Below, in pieces: positions 26,087-33,407 of a DNA stretch of 35,157 nt. The translations under genes were made by a program, and so were the position numbers. Position 1 is the first letter of the stretch. The number at the start of each line of letters is the position of its first letter. This stretch comes from Thalassotalea sp. (lineage in GTDB: Bacteria > Pseudomonadota > Gammaproteobacteria > Enterobacterales > Alteromonadaceae): assembly GCA_029237915.1 (NCBI GenBank), contig JAQWHD010000046.1, positions 1-35,157 on the forward strand. The letters are read 5' to 3'. The notes beneath the pieces were generated by a model. It saw nothing but the letters and a program-made list of their open reading frames with translations. It was not told where the DNA came from and ran no database searches.

Positions 26087-26163
26087 TTCTAGTTTCTAGT
26101 TTCTAGTTTCTAGTTTCTAGTTTCTAGTTTCTAGTTTCTAGTTTCTAGTTTCTAGTTTCTAGT
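26087..26163. repeat. Eleven perfect tandem copies of TTCTAGT
   Basis: The heptamer TTCTAGT is repeated eleven times without error over 77 bp; degenerate copies (GTTTCTAGC before, CCCTAGC after) flank it. It lies between the 3' ends of the convergent PilZ and rlmI genes, 18 bp past the rlmI stop. It contains eleven CTAG tetranucleotides, a rare word in many enterobacterial-type genomes. Confidence 0.95.
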
Positions 26164-26181
26164 CCCTAGCTTATACCTGCT

Positions 26182-27372
26182 TTAATCCATCTGACAGATC
26201 AAGCCTTTAAGGTAATAACCTTCAGGATAGTTAAGTGAGATAGGGTGGTCAGCAGCCTGCTGTAAACGTTCAATAATTCTACCTTCGCGCTTGGCATCAA
26301 GTGCTGCATCAGCAACAACCTTTTGAAATAAGCCCATTTCCATTAAACCTGAACAAGAAAAGGTAAATAACACACCGTTTTTATTAAGTAATTGCATGGC
26401 AAGCATGTTGATGTCTTTATAACCACGACAAGCACCATTTAACTGTGCTTTAGATTCGGCAAACTTTGGTGGGTCAAGAATGATCATATCAAAGGTTTTA
26501 CCTTCTTCACGATACTGTCTTAGCAACTTAAATACATCTTGTTTAACAAAGTTAACGTTACAATCTTCTAAACCATTAAGTGCTAAGTTTTCTTTAGCTA
26601 AATCAAGAGCTGTTTGTGATACATCGACATTCGTTACTTCGCTAGCGCCGGCTTTAGCGCAATGCAGAGAAAATGTACCAGTATAAGAAAAACAATTTAA
26701 TACGGTTTTATCTTTTGCATAACGACCTGCAGCAATGCGCGAGTCACGTTGGTCTAAATAAAAACCAGTTTTATGACCTTTATCTACATCGACTTTGATC
26801 TTAATGCCGTGCTCAATAATAGTCACTTCGGTTGACTCTTTTTCGTTCGCTATCCAGCCCTTGCTTAAACCTAGACCTTCTTTTTTACGGACATCAACGT
26901 CTGAACGCTCATAAATTGCATAATCTGGGTAGAGCTCTTGTAGAACACGGAAAATAGCGTGGCGATGAAAGTCAGCACCAGCACTTAATAATTGGCAGCT
27001 GATAATATCGTCATAAATATCGATAGTAACACCAGGTAAATTGTCTGATTCACCGGCGATTAAACGGTAACCGGTTAAACCACCATCTAAAATTGGCTTA
27101 GCTCGCAGTGCTTGTGCTGCAATAATTCGGCTTTTGAAAAAGGTATCATCAACGCTTTCTTTTTCATTAAAAGTCCATACTCTTGCTCTAATTTGTGAAT
27201 TAGGTGAATAAGAACCTTTTGCAATCCAGTTTCCTTTACTATCATATATATCAATAGTCTCTCCGCTTAATGGATTACCAATTACTTTGTTAACCGCTTT
27301 GGAAAATATCCAAGGGTGACGACGTAGTAGAGATTTTTCTCTACTTGGATTTAACACTATTCTCGCGGACAT
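26182..27372 (-). CDS. rlmI: 23S rRNA (cytosine-1962-C5)-methyltransferase RlmI
   Basis: RlmI methylates C1962 of 23S rRNA using SAM. The 396-aa product equals the E. coli length and has an N-terminal PUA domain ([17 protein letters not shown]), [30 protein letters not shown], the SAM-binding [11 protein letters not shown], the catalytic [12 protein letters not shown] and FSCSGLM. The frame is open upstream to a GTG at 27405, but ATG at 27370-27372 gives [10 protein letters not shown], matching the family start. The Shine-Dalgarno sequence is weak. It is divergent from the acylphosphatase gene; the two are also neighbours in E. coli (yccW and yccX). Confidence 0.95.
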   Translation of the reverse strand: MSARIVLNPSREKSLLRRHPWIFSKAVNKVIGNPLSGETIDIYDSKGNWIAKGSYSPNSQIRARVWTFNEKESVDDTFFKSRIIAAQALRAKPILDGGLTGYRLIAGESDNLPGVTIDIYDDIISCQLLSAGADFHRHAIFRVLQELYPDYAIYERSDVDVRKKEGLGLSKGWIANEKESTEVTIIEHGIKIKVDVDKGHKTGFYLDQRDSRIAAGRYAKDKTVLNCFSYTGTFSLHCAKAGASEVTNVDVSQTALDLAKENLALNGLEDCNVNFVKQDVFKLLRQYREEGKTFDMIILDPPKFAESKAQLNGACRGYKDINMLAMQLLNKNGVLFTFSCSGLMEMGLFQKVVADAALDAKREGRIIERLQQAADHPISLNYPEGYYLKGLICQMD

Positions 27373-27463
27373 ACTATTATTTCTATTAAGAATGAAAAAG
27401 TGCACTGATTGTACGCGTTGCGGGCATTAGATTCAATCAGGCGACAATAACAAAGGATTAAAT

Positions 27464-27733
27464 ATGAAAGTTTGCTATATCGCAAAAGTATCCGGTACGG
27501 TGCAGGGGGTCTACTTTAGAGCCTCAGCGCAAAATCAGGCCATAGATCATGGTCTTAGTGGCTATGCACATAATCAAGATGATGGTAGTGTAGAAGTCAT
27601 GGTTTGTGGCGAAAACGACAATGTTCAACAAATGCTCAAATGGTTAGAAGTAGGGCCTGAAGAAGCAGATGTTGAGTCGGTTGAAATAAACCAAACCAAT
27701 ACCAGAGACATCAATCATTTTTCTATAGGTTAA
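27464..27733 (+). CDS. yccX: Acylphosphatase
   Basis: The 89-aa protein hydrolyses acyl phosphates such as carbamoyl phosphate or 1,3-bisphosphoglycerate. The family signature is intact: SGTVQGVYFRASAQNQA (catalytic R19) and GYAHNQDDGSVEV (catalytic N37). Length is typical. AAAGGA precedes the ATG. A MITE-like foldback element begins four bases after the stop codon. Confidence 0.94.
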   Translation: MKVCYIAKVSGTVQGVYFRASAQNQAIDHGLSGYAHNQDDGSVEVMVCGENDNVQQMLKWLEVGPEEADVESVEINQTNTRDINHFSIG

Positions 27734-27737
27734 TAAG

Positions 27738-27899
27738 ATACCAAGTGAAATAAATATCTGCTCATTCTTGCGGGTTAAAATGAATGATTACTGCGTTATA
27801 AAATTTAAAAGTAGAATAACTACTTATAAAATTTCATGCCTTGTACTAATCCATTTTCCCTCAGCAATAAACCGAACAGATACTTATCTCAATTGGTAT
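27738..27899. mobile_element. MITE-like 162-bp foldback element
   Basis: The ends are inverted repeats starting ATACCAA; 20 of the first 23 positions match between the left end and the reverse complement of the right end (through TATCTG). Weaker pairing continues inward (shared TTGC, AAAATG and AAATTT blocks) to a central hairpin AAGTAG / CTACTT, so nearly the whole element folds back on itself. AAG lies directly outside both ends and may be a 3-bp target duplication. No reading frame is present. A short relative is at 321-348. This looks like a non-autonomous element; the mobilising transposase is not in this window. Confidence 0.72.
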
Positions 27900-27902
27900 A
27901 AG
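27894..27902 (+). promoter_or_regulatory. Extended -10 promoter made by the foldback element end
   Basis: TGGTATAAG matches the extended -10 pattern TG-N-TATAAT in all but the last base. It straddles the right end of the foldback element and lies 25 bp before the GTG of the quinone oxidoreductase gene, leaving a leader of roughly 18 bases that contains the AGGA site. No good -35 is seen, which extended -10 promoters do not require. Confidence 0.5.
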
Positions 27903-27926
27903 TAATCATTTTTTTTAGGAACACAC

Positions 27927-28898
27927 GTGCAGTTTATTGATATTAATGAATCACAAGATTTATTTGTGAATGATACTATTATGCCTGTTGTACAAGCAGG
28001 GCAATGTTTAATAAAAGTTCATGCTATTGGCGTAAACCGAGCCGATTTATTACAAAGGGCAGGCAAGTATCCGCCGCCTCCTGGTGAATCACCAATTTTA
28101 GGTTTAGAAGTGTGTGGTGAACTGGTAGAAGTTGGCTCTGCTGTATCAAATTGGCGAGTTGGCGACAAAGTCTTAGGTTTAGTCGCTGGTGGTGGTTATG
28201 CACAATACGCCACTATTAATAGCGATCATTTAATTAAGCTGCCCGATCACTTAAATTATCAACAAGGCGCAGCGATTGCTGAAGTATTCCTTACCGCCTT
28301 TCAAAGTTTATTCACTATTGCCAAGCTACAACCCAATGAAAACGTACTTATTCATGCTGGTGCCAGTGGCGTGGGTAGTGCCGCGATTCAATTAGCAAAA
28401 GCCATAGGTTGTAATGTAACAACCACAGTGAGCAGCCAAAGTAAGGCTGATGCCTGTACAGAGTTTGGTGCGGATAATGTCATTATTTATACCGAGCAAG
28501 ACTTTGTCGCTTGGAAGAAAGAGCATTTTAAGCAAGGCTTTGATGTGATTTTAGATGTGGTTGGCGGAGACTATCTGAAGAAGAATATAGATGTAGCAGG
28601 TTTAGATTGCCGCATTGTAATGCTGGCTATGCTTGGCGGTCGTTTTAGTGACCCAGTTGATTTTGCAAAATTACTCGGTAAACGGATCAACTTACACGCC
28701 TCAACATTAAGAAATCGCAGTGATGAATATAAAGCTATATTGGTAAGCGATTTTTCAGCTAAGTTTTTAAGTGGTTTTTCTAATGGCCAATTAAAACCTG
28801 TGATAGAACAAGTACTGCCATGGTTAGAGGCTGATAAAGCCCATTCATTGATGGCAGCCAACAAAAATATTGGTAAGTATATTTTAGCTGTCGAGTGA
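27927..28898 (+). CDS. NAD(P)H:quinone oxidoreductase, PIG3/zeta-crystallin type MDR
   Basis: This 323-aa zinc-free medium-chain dehydrogenase/reductase probably reduces quinones with NADPH. It shows the GroES-like N domain with VNRADLLQRAGKYPPPPGESPILGLEVCG (YPPPPG 48-53 is typical of PIG3 proteins), EVFLTAFQSLF, the Rossmann loop HAGASGVGSAAIQLAKA (143-159) and DVVGGDYL. Zinc-ligand cysteines of alcohol dehydrogenases are absent. The start is GTG at 27927, six bases after AGGA. Its upstream region is occupied by the foldback element, and a strong terminator follows. Confidence 0.88.
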   Translation: MQFIDINESQDLFVNDTIMPVVQAGQCLIKVHAIGVNRADLLQRAGKYPPPPGESPILGLEVCGELVEVGSAVSNWRVGDKVLGLVAGGGYAQYATINSDHLIKLPDHLNYQQGAAIAEVFLTAFQSLFTIAKLQPNENVLIHAGASGVGSAAIQLAKAIGCNVTTTVSSQSKADACTEFGADNVIIYTEQDFVAWKKEHFKQGFDVILDVVGGDYLKKNIDVAGLDCRIVMLAMLGGRFSDPVDFAKLLGKRINLHASTLRNRSDEYKAILVSDFSAKFLSGFSNGQLKPVIEQVLPWLEADKAHSLMAANKNIGKYILAVE

Positions 28899-28910
28899 TC
28901 TATTTTGAAT

Positions 28911-28945
28911 AAATCAGCTTGTTAATTATTTTAACAAGCTGATTT
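28911..28945. terminator. Strong bidirectional terminator
   Basis: A perfect 15-bp stem (AAATCAGCTTGTTAA / TTAACAAGCTGATTT) with a TTATT loop and T runs on both sides, shared by the convergent quinone oxidoreductase and DUF1653 genes. Confidence 0.88.
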
Positions 28946-28972
28946 TTATACAATTATAGCTGTAGCTAGCGA

Positions 28973-29185
28973 TTAATCTTCTACTTTTTTAAAGCGTTGC
29001 ATAGTTTTACCATCACGTTCAATAACTTCACTAAACATGCTTAGCGGTCTTACCCAAATTCCGCGTTCACCATACAAAGGCTGGTACACAACCATTTCTA
29101 ACTCAGTTTCGCTGTCTTTAGCGATATGTAAAACCTGATAGTAATTACCTTTAAAATGCTGATACTTGCCTAATTCTATGCTCAT
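28973..29185 (-). CDS. DUF1653 family small protein
   Basis: The 70-aa protein matches DUF1653 along its whole length: GKYQHFKGNYYQVLHIAKDSET, LEMVVYQPLYGERGIWVRPLSMF and a C-terminal RFKKVE. Members are small, beta-rich SH3-like proteins with no established function, found alone or fused to other domains. An ATG at 29183-29185 follows GGAACACC. It converges with the quinone oxidoreductase gene and shares its terminator. Confidence 0.88.
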   Translation of the reverse strand: MSIELGKYQHFKGNYYQVLHIAKDSETELEMVVYQPLYGERGIWVRPLSMFSEVIERDGKTMQRFKKVED

Positions 29186-29243
29186 GGTGTTCCTGATTTT
29201 TTACAAATGTTGTTAATAGTTAAATCTTTATGCGCTACATCCA

Positions 29244-29271
29244 TTGATAACTCAACAGAAGACCATATATA
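29244..29271 (+). promoter_or_regulatory. Possible sigma-70 promoter for the 85-aa gene and DUF2999
   Basis: TTGATA (29244-29249), a 16-bp spacer and TATATA (29266-29271) lie about 46 bp before the ATG of the 85-aa gene. The -35 matches 5 of 6 and the -10 4 of 6 positions. Confidence 0.4.
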
Positions 29272-29317
29272 GATAAACAATCGTTATTAATAATCGTTCA
29301 AATAAGTATACCAAGCT

Positions 29318-29575
29318 ATGACCAGTAACAAAGAGGTTATCCCAGAAAAAGACAGAATAAAGTTTTCTTATAACGTTATCGCAAACTTGATCGCGGTGTT
29401 AGGAGAAGATGTCGCCCCTGAAACTATTTTTGAGTACTTATCCAACTTCGATAAGTTTGCGGCTCTTGCGGTGTCTACAAGCAGCGCTAACTTACAAATG
29501 ATAGCGGAGCATGGTAAAGACTATTTTGAACAAATGATCGTTATACCAACACCTAATTCAAAGCCAAATACTTAA
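29318..29575 (+). CDS. Unrecognised 85-aa protein upstream of DUF2999
   Basis: I do not recognise this protein. It is acidic to neutral and probably all-helical (residues 15-75: KFSYNVIANLIAVLG, APETIFEYLSNFDKFAALAV, ANLQMIAEHGKDYFEQMI), with no signal peptide, membrane segment or cysteine. It starts at an ATG without a visible Shine-Dalgarno sequence; a possible promoter lies about 46 bp upstream. The DUF2999 gene begins 46 bp downstream on the same strand, so the two may form an operon. Composition fits the neighbouring genes, and the frame has no competing one, so I believe it is a real gene. Confidence 0.6.
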   Translation: MTSNKEVIPEKDRIKFSYNVIANLIAVLGEDVAPETIFEYLSNFDKFAALAVSTSSANLQMIAEHGKDYFEQMIVIPTPNSKPNT

Positions 29576-29621
29576 TAGAGTATTAAATACAAATTTAACT
29601 GTAAACAAGGTCAATAAAACA

Positions 29622-29873
29622 ATGAATCCAATTATCAAAACGTTAAAAGAATTCAATATCAGTGATGATAAAGTAAGTGAGTTATTTCAAGCGTTAACAG
29701 ATAACCCTATGATGGCAATGGCACTTATTCAAGGCCTTGGTATTCCACAGGATAAATTACAGGAGTTAATTATGACCATTATGACTAACCCTGATTTAAT
29801 TAAAGAAGCTGTTGACGAGTTAGGTTTAGATTTTTCTAAAGTAGAAGAAGCAAAAAGTAAATTAGCTAAATAG
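29622..29873 (+). CDS. DUF2999 family small helical protein
   Basis: The 83-aa protein starts MNPIIKTLKEFNISDDKV and continues with ELFQALTDNPMMAMALIQGLGIP and LIKEAVDELGLDFSKVEEAK, matching the DUF2999 family of Vibrio and Shewanella over its whole length. It is helical and cytosolic; two similar NP(M/D) helix caps (TDNPMM, MTNPDL) suggest an internal duplication. No function is known. AAACAAGG lies upstream at longer than usual spacing. It follows the 85-aa gene and ends in a terminator. Confidence 0.8.
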   Translation: MNPIIKTLKEFNISDDKVSELFQALTDNPMMAMALIQGLGIPQDKLQELIMTIMTNPDLIKEAVDELGLDFSKVEEAKSKLAK

Positions 29874-29898
29874 TAATATTTACTTTTTATAAAATAAT

Positions 29899-29962
29899 AA
29901 AGCCTGAATCATTAAATAGAACAAATACATCCTAAGTATTCGTTTATTAATGTTTAGGCTTT
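29899..29962 (+). terminator. Long terminator hairpin after DUF2999
   Basis: AAAGCCT and AGGCTTT form the base of a long stem, with CATTAA/TTAATG and AATAC/GTATT pairing further in, followed by a T run. It lies between the convergent DUF2999 and DUF2007 genes. Confidence 0.75.
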
Positions 29963-29977
29963 TTTGATCGCATCGAA

Positions 29978-30292
29978 TTAGGGCTTGCTTGCTCCGCATT
30001 GCCAGCATAATTCAAACTCGGGAGCTATGTCTTCTTTACAACTATGACAATGCCAAGGCTCTTCGTTGGCAATAGCATCTTGCTGTAGTTTAATTTCAGC
30101 AATTGCTTGAGTCGCCAACTCGACTTTATTTTCATTAACCCATAGCTCGGGCCAGCATTCAAAGCTTGGCACTTCACCTGCAAGTGATGTTAAAGATTCA
30201 TTTTTTAGTATCGATTCAATGCCCGCACTTTCTAAACAATTTTTAACATGGTGCACGTTTATTAGTGATTCATGGCAGTAAACTTTTTGCAT
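29978..30292 (-). CDS. DUF2007 protein with C-terminal zinc ribbon
   Basis: The 104-aa cytosolic protein has an N-terminal DUF2007 (putative signal-transducing, ferredoxin-like) domain (about 1-68; VHHVKNCLESAGIESILKNE, ELWVNENKVELATQAIAEI) and a C-terminal zinc ribbon formed by C82-x2-C85 and C96-x2-C99. DUF2007 resembles small binding domains, and its ligand is unknown. It is monocistronic on the minus strand. The fusion to a zinc ribbon is common in gammaproteobacteria. Confidence 0.85.
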   Translation of the reverse strand: MQKVYCHESLINVHHVKNCLESAGIESILKNESLTSLAGEVPSFECWPELWVNENKVELATQAIAEIKLQQDAIANEEPWHCHSCKEDIAPEFELCWQCGASKP

Positions 30293-30329
30293 AATTCATA
30301 CCTTTCAAAAATGCTAAGGATTAAAATAA

Positions 30330-30359
30330 AAAGGGTTACTTAATTGTAAGTAACCCTTT
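30330..30359 (-). terminator. Terminator after yiaW-yiaV
   Basis: A perfect 13-bp stem (AAAGGGTTACTTA / TAAGTAACCCTTT) with an ATTG loop, 20 bp beyond the yiaV stop; on the minus strand the tail reads TTTTTATTTT. Confidence 0.9.
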
Positions 30360-30379
30360 GTTGTTATCAATAATATATA

Positions 30380-31528
30380 TTATTTAATTGGATAAACGTA
30401 TTTTAACCAAGCCATCATACGTAGAAGAATTCTTCTAACGAGTGAAACATGCAGGATGTCATGGTCAGCATTAATAACAACCGCCTGACCTTGTACACCA
30501 AGAGGGAGGTTATAGTCGTTTAAGTCTTCGTCTAATTCGATTACGCCAATAACAAAGCCATGTCTCATTATGGTACTTGCCGACATTAATGAACCGACCG
30601 CTTGTACTTGTCCTTCAGACATTGCTGGCACTACACTCACCAACTTACCGGTAAAAACTTGCCCAGGCATAGCATCTAAAATAACCTCGGCATCAGAGCC
30701 AACTTCCAATCGTTTTAATGAATTTTGAAAGAACAGGCCGGCAATTCTACGTTTTTCTGTAGGTATAAAGGTCATTACCGGAGCTAGCGGTAACGAGGTG
30801 GCTCTAGTGCCAGGTCTTATCGCAATTTGTGATGGCATACCATCAACTGGAGCTCTGATAATAGTGCGTTCATAATCTAACTCGGCTTTTTCTTTTGCCG
30901 CGAGTAATTGTGCAACTTTAGTGTTTTCACCTTGTATTTTTGACTCGGTGATCAAGCGTAAACGGCGCTCTTCTGATTTTGCTGCACTTAATGTCGCTTC
31001 AGCAGATAAATAGAAATTGTATTTGTTGTCGATTTCTTGTTGTGAAAAAGGCGAATTAGCACCTGCTTTATCATTCGCTTGTTTAACACGGTCGTAACTT
31101 GCTTTACTTCTATTACGTTCAGATTCAGCTTTATTTACTTTAGCTGTAGCGGCAATTAATGATTCATCTTTTTGCAATACTGTATTTTGCTCTTCAGCTA
31201 ACGCGGCTTCAGCTTGCTTTAAAGCAATACGCTGTTGATCGTTTTCTAGGGTAAATAACACAGTACCTTTTTTAACTTTAACGTTTGGCAGAACATCAAC
31301 GGTTGCAACTGTGCCTGTTACTTGCGGAACAATAGGAACAGTAACGAAATAATCTTTCGCATATTTAGCGTAAGGGTGGTTGTAGTTCATCATTAGCATA
31401 ATCGCTGATAAAATAGCGACGCCGCCAAGTACAGCGGTAGGTACAGTCCATTTATTTAATGGTAAATTGAATACTTTAAAAACGCAGATACAAATAGCGG
31501 TATAAGTGAGTATGATCAGTAAATCCAT
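30380..31528 (-). CDS. yiaV: HlyD/EmrA-type membrane fusion protein, YiaV-like
   Basis: The 382-aa inner-membrane protein has two N-terminal membrane segments (about 2-20 and 30-47), a split biotinyl-lipoyl-like domain (VTVPIVPQVTGTVATVDVLPNVKVKKGTVLF and later IIRAPVDGMPSQIAIRPG), a long coiled-coil hairpin (about 96-210) and a beta-barrel region (AGLFFQNSLKRLEVGSDAEVIL). The family links inner-membrane transporters to outer-membrane channels, but no transporter or TolC-like gene is adjacent. With the preceding DUF3302 gene it reproduces the E. coli yiaW-yiaV pair. AAGGAGAG precedes the ATG, which lies one base after the yiaW stop, so translation is probably coupled. Confidence 0.87.
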   Translation of the reverse strand: MDLLIILTYTAICICVFKVFNLPLNKWTVPTAVLGGVAILSAIMLMMNYNHPYAKYAKDYFVTVPIVPQVTGTVATVDVLPNVKVKKGTVLFTLENDQQRIALKQAEAALAEEQNTVLQKDESLIAATAKVNKAESERNRSKASYDRVKQANDKAGANSPFSQQEIDNKYNFYLSAEATLSAAKSEERRLRLITESKIQGENTKVAQLLAAKEKAELDYERTIIRAPVDGMPSQIAIRPGTRATSLPLAPVMTFIPTEKRRIAGLFFQNSLKRLEVGSDAEVILDAMPGQVFTGKLVSVVPAMSEGQVQAVGSLMSASTIMRHGFVIGVIELDEDLNDYNLPLGVQGQAVVINADHDILHVSLVRRILLRMMAWLKYVYPIK

Positions 31529-31529
31529 C

Positions 31530-31856
31530 TTAGCTCTCCTTATTTAATTGTTGTTTTATTGTATCCAACTCGTTTTTTAACGAGTTAACTTCGTTTGTCA
31601 GCGTGTCTAGTTCAGATTTTGAAGAGTTATCAAGCTTACCATCATTGTCATATTTCAAGTTGGCCCAAATCCACAGGAATGGCCAAATAGCGCCAACGGT
31701 AAATAGACTAATCCAGCCACCAACATGTATGGCATCTTTTTGTGGGTGATTGTTTTTAACCGCCATATCATAAGGGATTTCATGAACAACGATAATTCCG
31801 TAAAAAACGACAATGAGTACAAAAAACACTAAAAACAAAGCAAAGTATTCAAGCAT
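31530..31856 (-). CDS. yiaW: DUF3302 inner-membrane protein, YiaW-like
   Basis: The 108-aa protein has two membrane segments (about 4-24 and 47-66) with the conserved YGIIVVHEIPYDMAVKNNHPQKDAIH and GWISLFTVGAIWPFLWIWA stretches of DUF3302. A C-terminal coiled coil (about 80-105, LDTLTNEVNSLKNELDTIKQQL) is an addition relative to the shorter E. coli protein. It heads a two-gene operon with the HlyD-like protein; AAGGATC precedes the ATG. The pair probably forms one envelope complex of unknown substrate. Confidence 0.86.
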   Translation of the reverse strand: MLEYFALFLVFFVLIVVFYGIIVVHEIPYDMAVKNNHPQKDAIHVGGWISLFTVGAIWPFLWIWANLKYDNDGKLDNSSKSELDTLTNEVNSLKNELDTIKQQLNKES

Positions 31857-31994
31857 ATAAAGATCCTTATCATTCGTATTAAGTTGGTTGCTCTTCTACT
31901 AAGTTAGCTTAAGATGTTGAAATTTGGAAATTAAATAACAAGCTATAGTGATAAACATTAATAAAAATTAATATTGTTGATTATTTGAAATGAA

Positions 31995-33227
31995 TTATGC
32001 ACGGCGCTTCTTAAAAGCAGTCGTTCCCATGCTTGCAAAGGTTTTGAATACAGATACCCAAGCACTTAAATTCGGCTTTGGCGATTTGCCATGGCCAATA
32101 AAGTTAAGTTGGTGTTCGTACCAAGTAATATTAAGCATAGCCATAAAATCCAGTGCTTTAACGCCAGTGGTTAGTGTTTTTAAAACTACTTGAGCTGTTT
32201 CATCGATGAGTAGTCTATTTGATAAGTTAGGCTCAACAGCCAATGGCCGAGCAATACCTATCATATCTGTAGCACCCGATTGTAAAGCGCTTTCCATCGC
32301 GGCACTTGATCTAAAACCACCTGTTACCACCAATGGAATGGTTAATGTTTTTTGCGCTTTTTCGGCAAAATCTAAAAAGTAAGCTTCGCGCTTTAACGTA
32401 CTGCTTTTGACTCTTGCACCCATCATGCTTGGATTTTCGTAGTTACCACCAGAGATTTCAACTAAGTTAATACCGTCATCTTGAAGTGTACTCATCACTT
32501 TTATAGAGTCGTCTTCACTAAAACCACCTTTTTGAAAATCGGCAGAGTTTAATTTAATGCCAATAGGGAAGTCAGGACCCACAAGCTTACGAATTTGTGT
32601 GTAAATCTCACGAACAAAGCGCATTCTATTTTCTAATGAACCACCCCATTTATCGTCACGACGATTATGATGCGGTGATAAAAATTGATTGACCAAATAG
32701 CCATGCGCACCATGAATTTGCACACCAGTAAAACCAGCTTCTTTAGCCTTTTGGGCAGCAACGGCGAAACGTTCGATTATATCTGTTATTTCATTCTCGG
32801 TTAACGCACGTGGTGTATTAAAGCCACTCTGTAAAGCTTTTGCTAAAGGCACCGCTGATGGAGCTACAGGCTCAACACTTAGAAATTTAGGGATCTGTTT
32901 ACCTGGGTGATTTAGCTGCATCCATAATTGGGTATTGTTTTGCGTACCAGCCTCTGCCCAGCGTTTGAATAGAGATAAATCAGATTGTTGATCAAGTACC
33001 ACATTTTTTGGCTCACCGAGAGCTGTTCTATCAACCATGACATTACCGGTAATAAGCAAGCCTGTGCCACCATTCGCCCATACATTGTATAAATGAACTA
33101 ATTCGGCTGTTGGCGCATATTCTTTATCTCCTAATTGTTCGCTCATTGCAGATTTAAATAATCGGTTTTTAGCGCTGACTTGCTCTGTAATATGAATAGG
33201 TTGTGCTAATAAACGAGAATTAGACAT
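31995..33227 (-). CDS. NADH:flavin oxidoreductase, Old Yellow Enzyme family
   Basis: The 410-aa FMN enzyme is a TIM barrel of the OYE family and probably reduces activated alkenes such as enones. Visible are RLFKSAMSE near the N terminus, LWMQLNHPGKQ (101-111), the active-site IHGAHGYLVNQFLSP (H172, H175, Y177), NRRDDKWGGSLENRMRF (188-204) and the phosphate-binding VVTGGFRS and IGIARPLAVEP. No C-terminal iron-sulfur/NADPH domain of dienoyl-CoA reductase is present; instead about 50 residues ending in a basic tail (FKKRRA) follow the barrel. AAGGA precedes the ATG. The physiological substrate is not deducible. Confidence 0.9.
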   Translation of the reverse strand: MSNSRLLAQPIHITEQVSAKNRLFKSAMSEQLGDKEYAPTAELVHLYNVWANGGTGLLITGNVMVDRTALGEPKNVVLDQQSDLSLFKRWAEAGTQNNTQLWMQLNHPGKQIPKFLSVEPVAPSAVPLAKALQSGFNTPRALTENEITDIIERFAVAAQKAKEAGFTGVQIHGAHGYLVNQFLSPHHNRRDDKWGGSLENRMRFVREIYTQIRKLVGPDFPIGIKLNSADFQKGGFSEDDSIKVMSTLQDDGINLVEISGGNYENPSMMGARVKSSTLKREAYFLDFAEKAQKTLTIPLVVTGGFRSSAAMESALQSGATDMIGIARPLAVEPNLSNRLLIDETAQVVLKTLTTGVKALDFMAMLNITWYEHQLNFIGHGKSPKPNLSAWVSVFKTFASMGTTAFKKRRA

Positions 33228-33342
33228 TTGGTGTGTCCTTAAAATGTGGGAGAGTGATTGAAGAGTTAATCTATTTTACTTCTATATCGGCTTTGATGCG
33301 AGAGCAGGCTATGTTTATTTGTTCTAATTAAACGCCATAAAC

Positions 33343-33368
33343 AAAAAAAGACCTTACGGTCTTTTTTT
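33343..33368 (-). terminator. Terminator after sthA
   Basis: AAAAAAAGACC / GGTCTTTTTTT form an 11-bp stem with a TTAC loop and T runs on both strands, 39 bp beyond the sthA stop. A nearly identical terminator is at 35118-35141. Confidence 0.9.
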
Positions 33369-33407
33369 TAACTTAGCTTTATTGATTAACGTATACAATA
33401 GTATTAA

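Noticed and set aside
26087-26163. Could the heptamer array be a CRISPR?
   Set aside because: Units are 7 bp with no spacers and no cas genes are nearby.
27738-27899. Could the foldback element be a structured RNA gene or riboswitch?
   Set aside because: Inverted ends, a possible target duplication and a short relative elsewhere fit a MITE better, and no known riboswitch core was recognised; not fully excluded.
31870-31994. ATTAAT-based hairpin after the OYE gene
   Set aside because: The stem is weak and only A/T pairs, too likely by chance in AT-rich DNA to list as a terminator.
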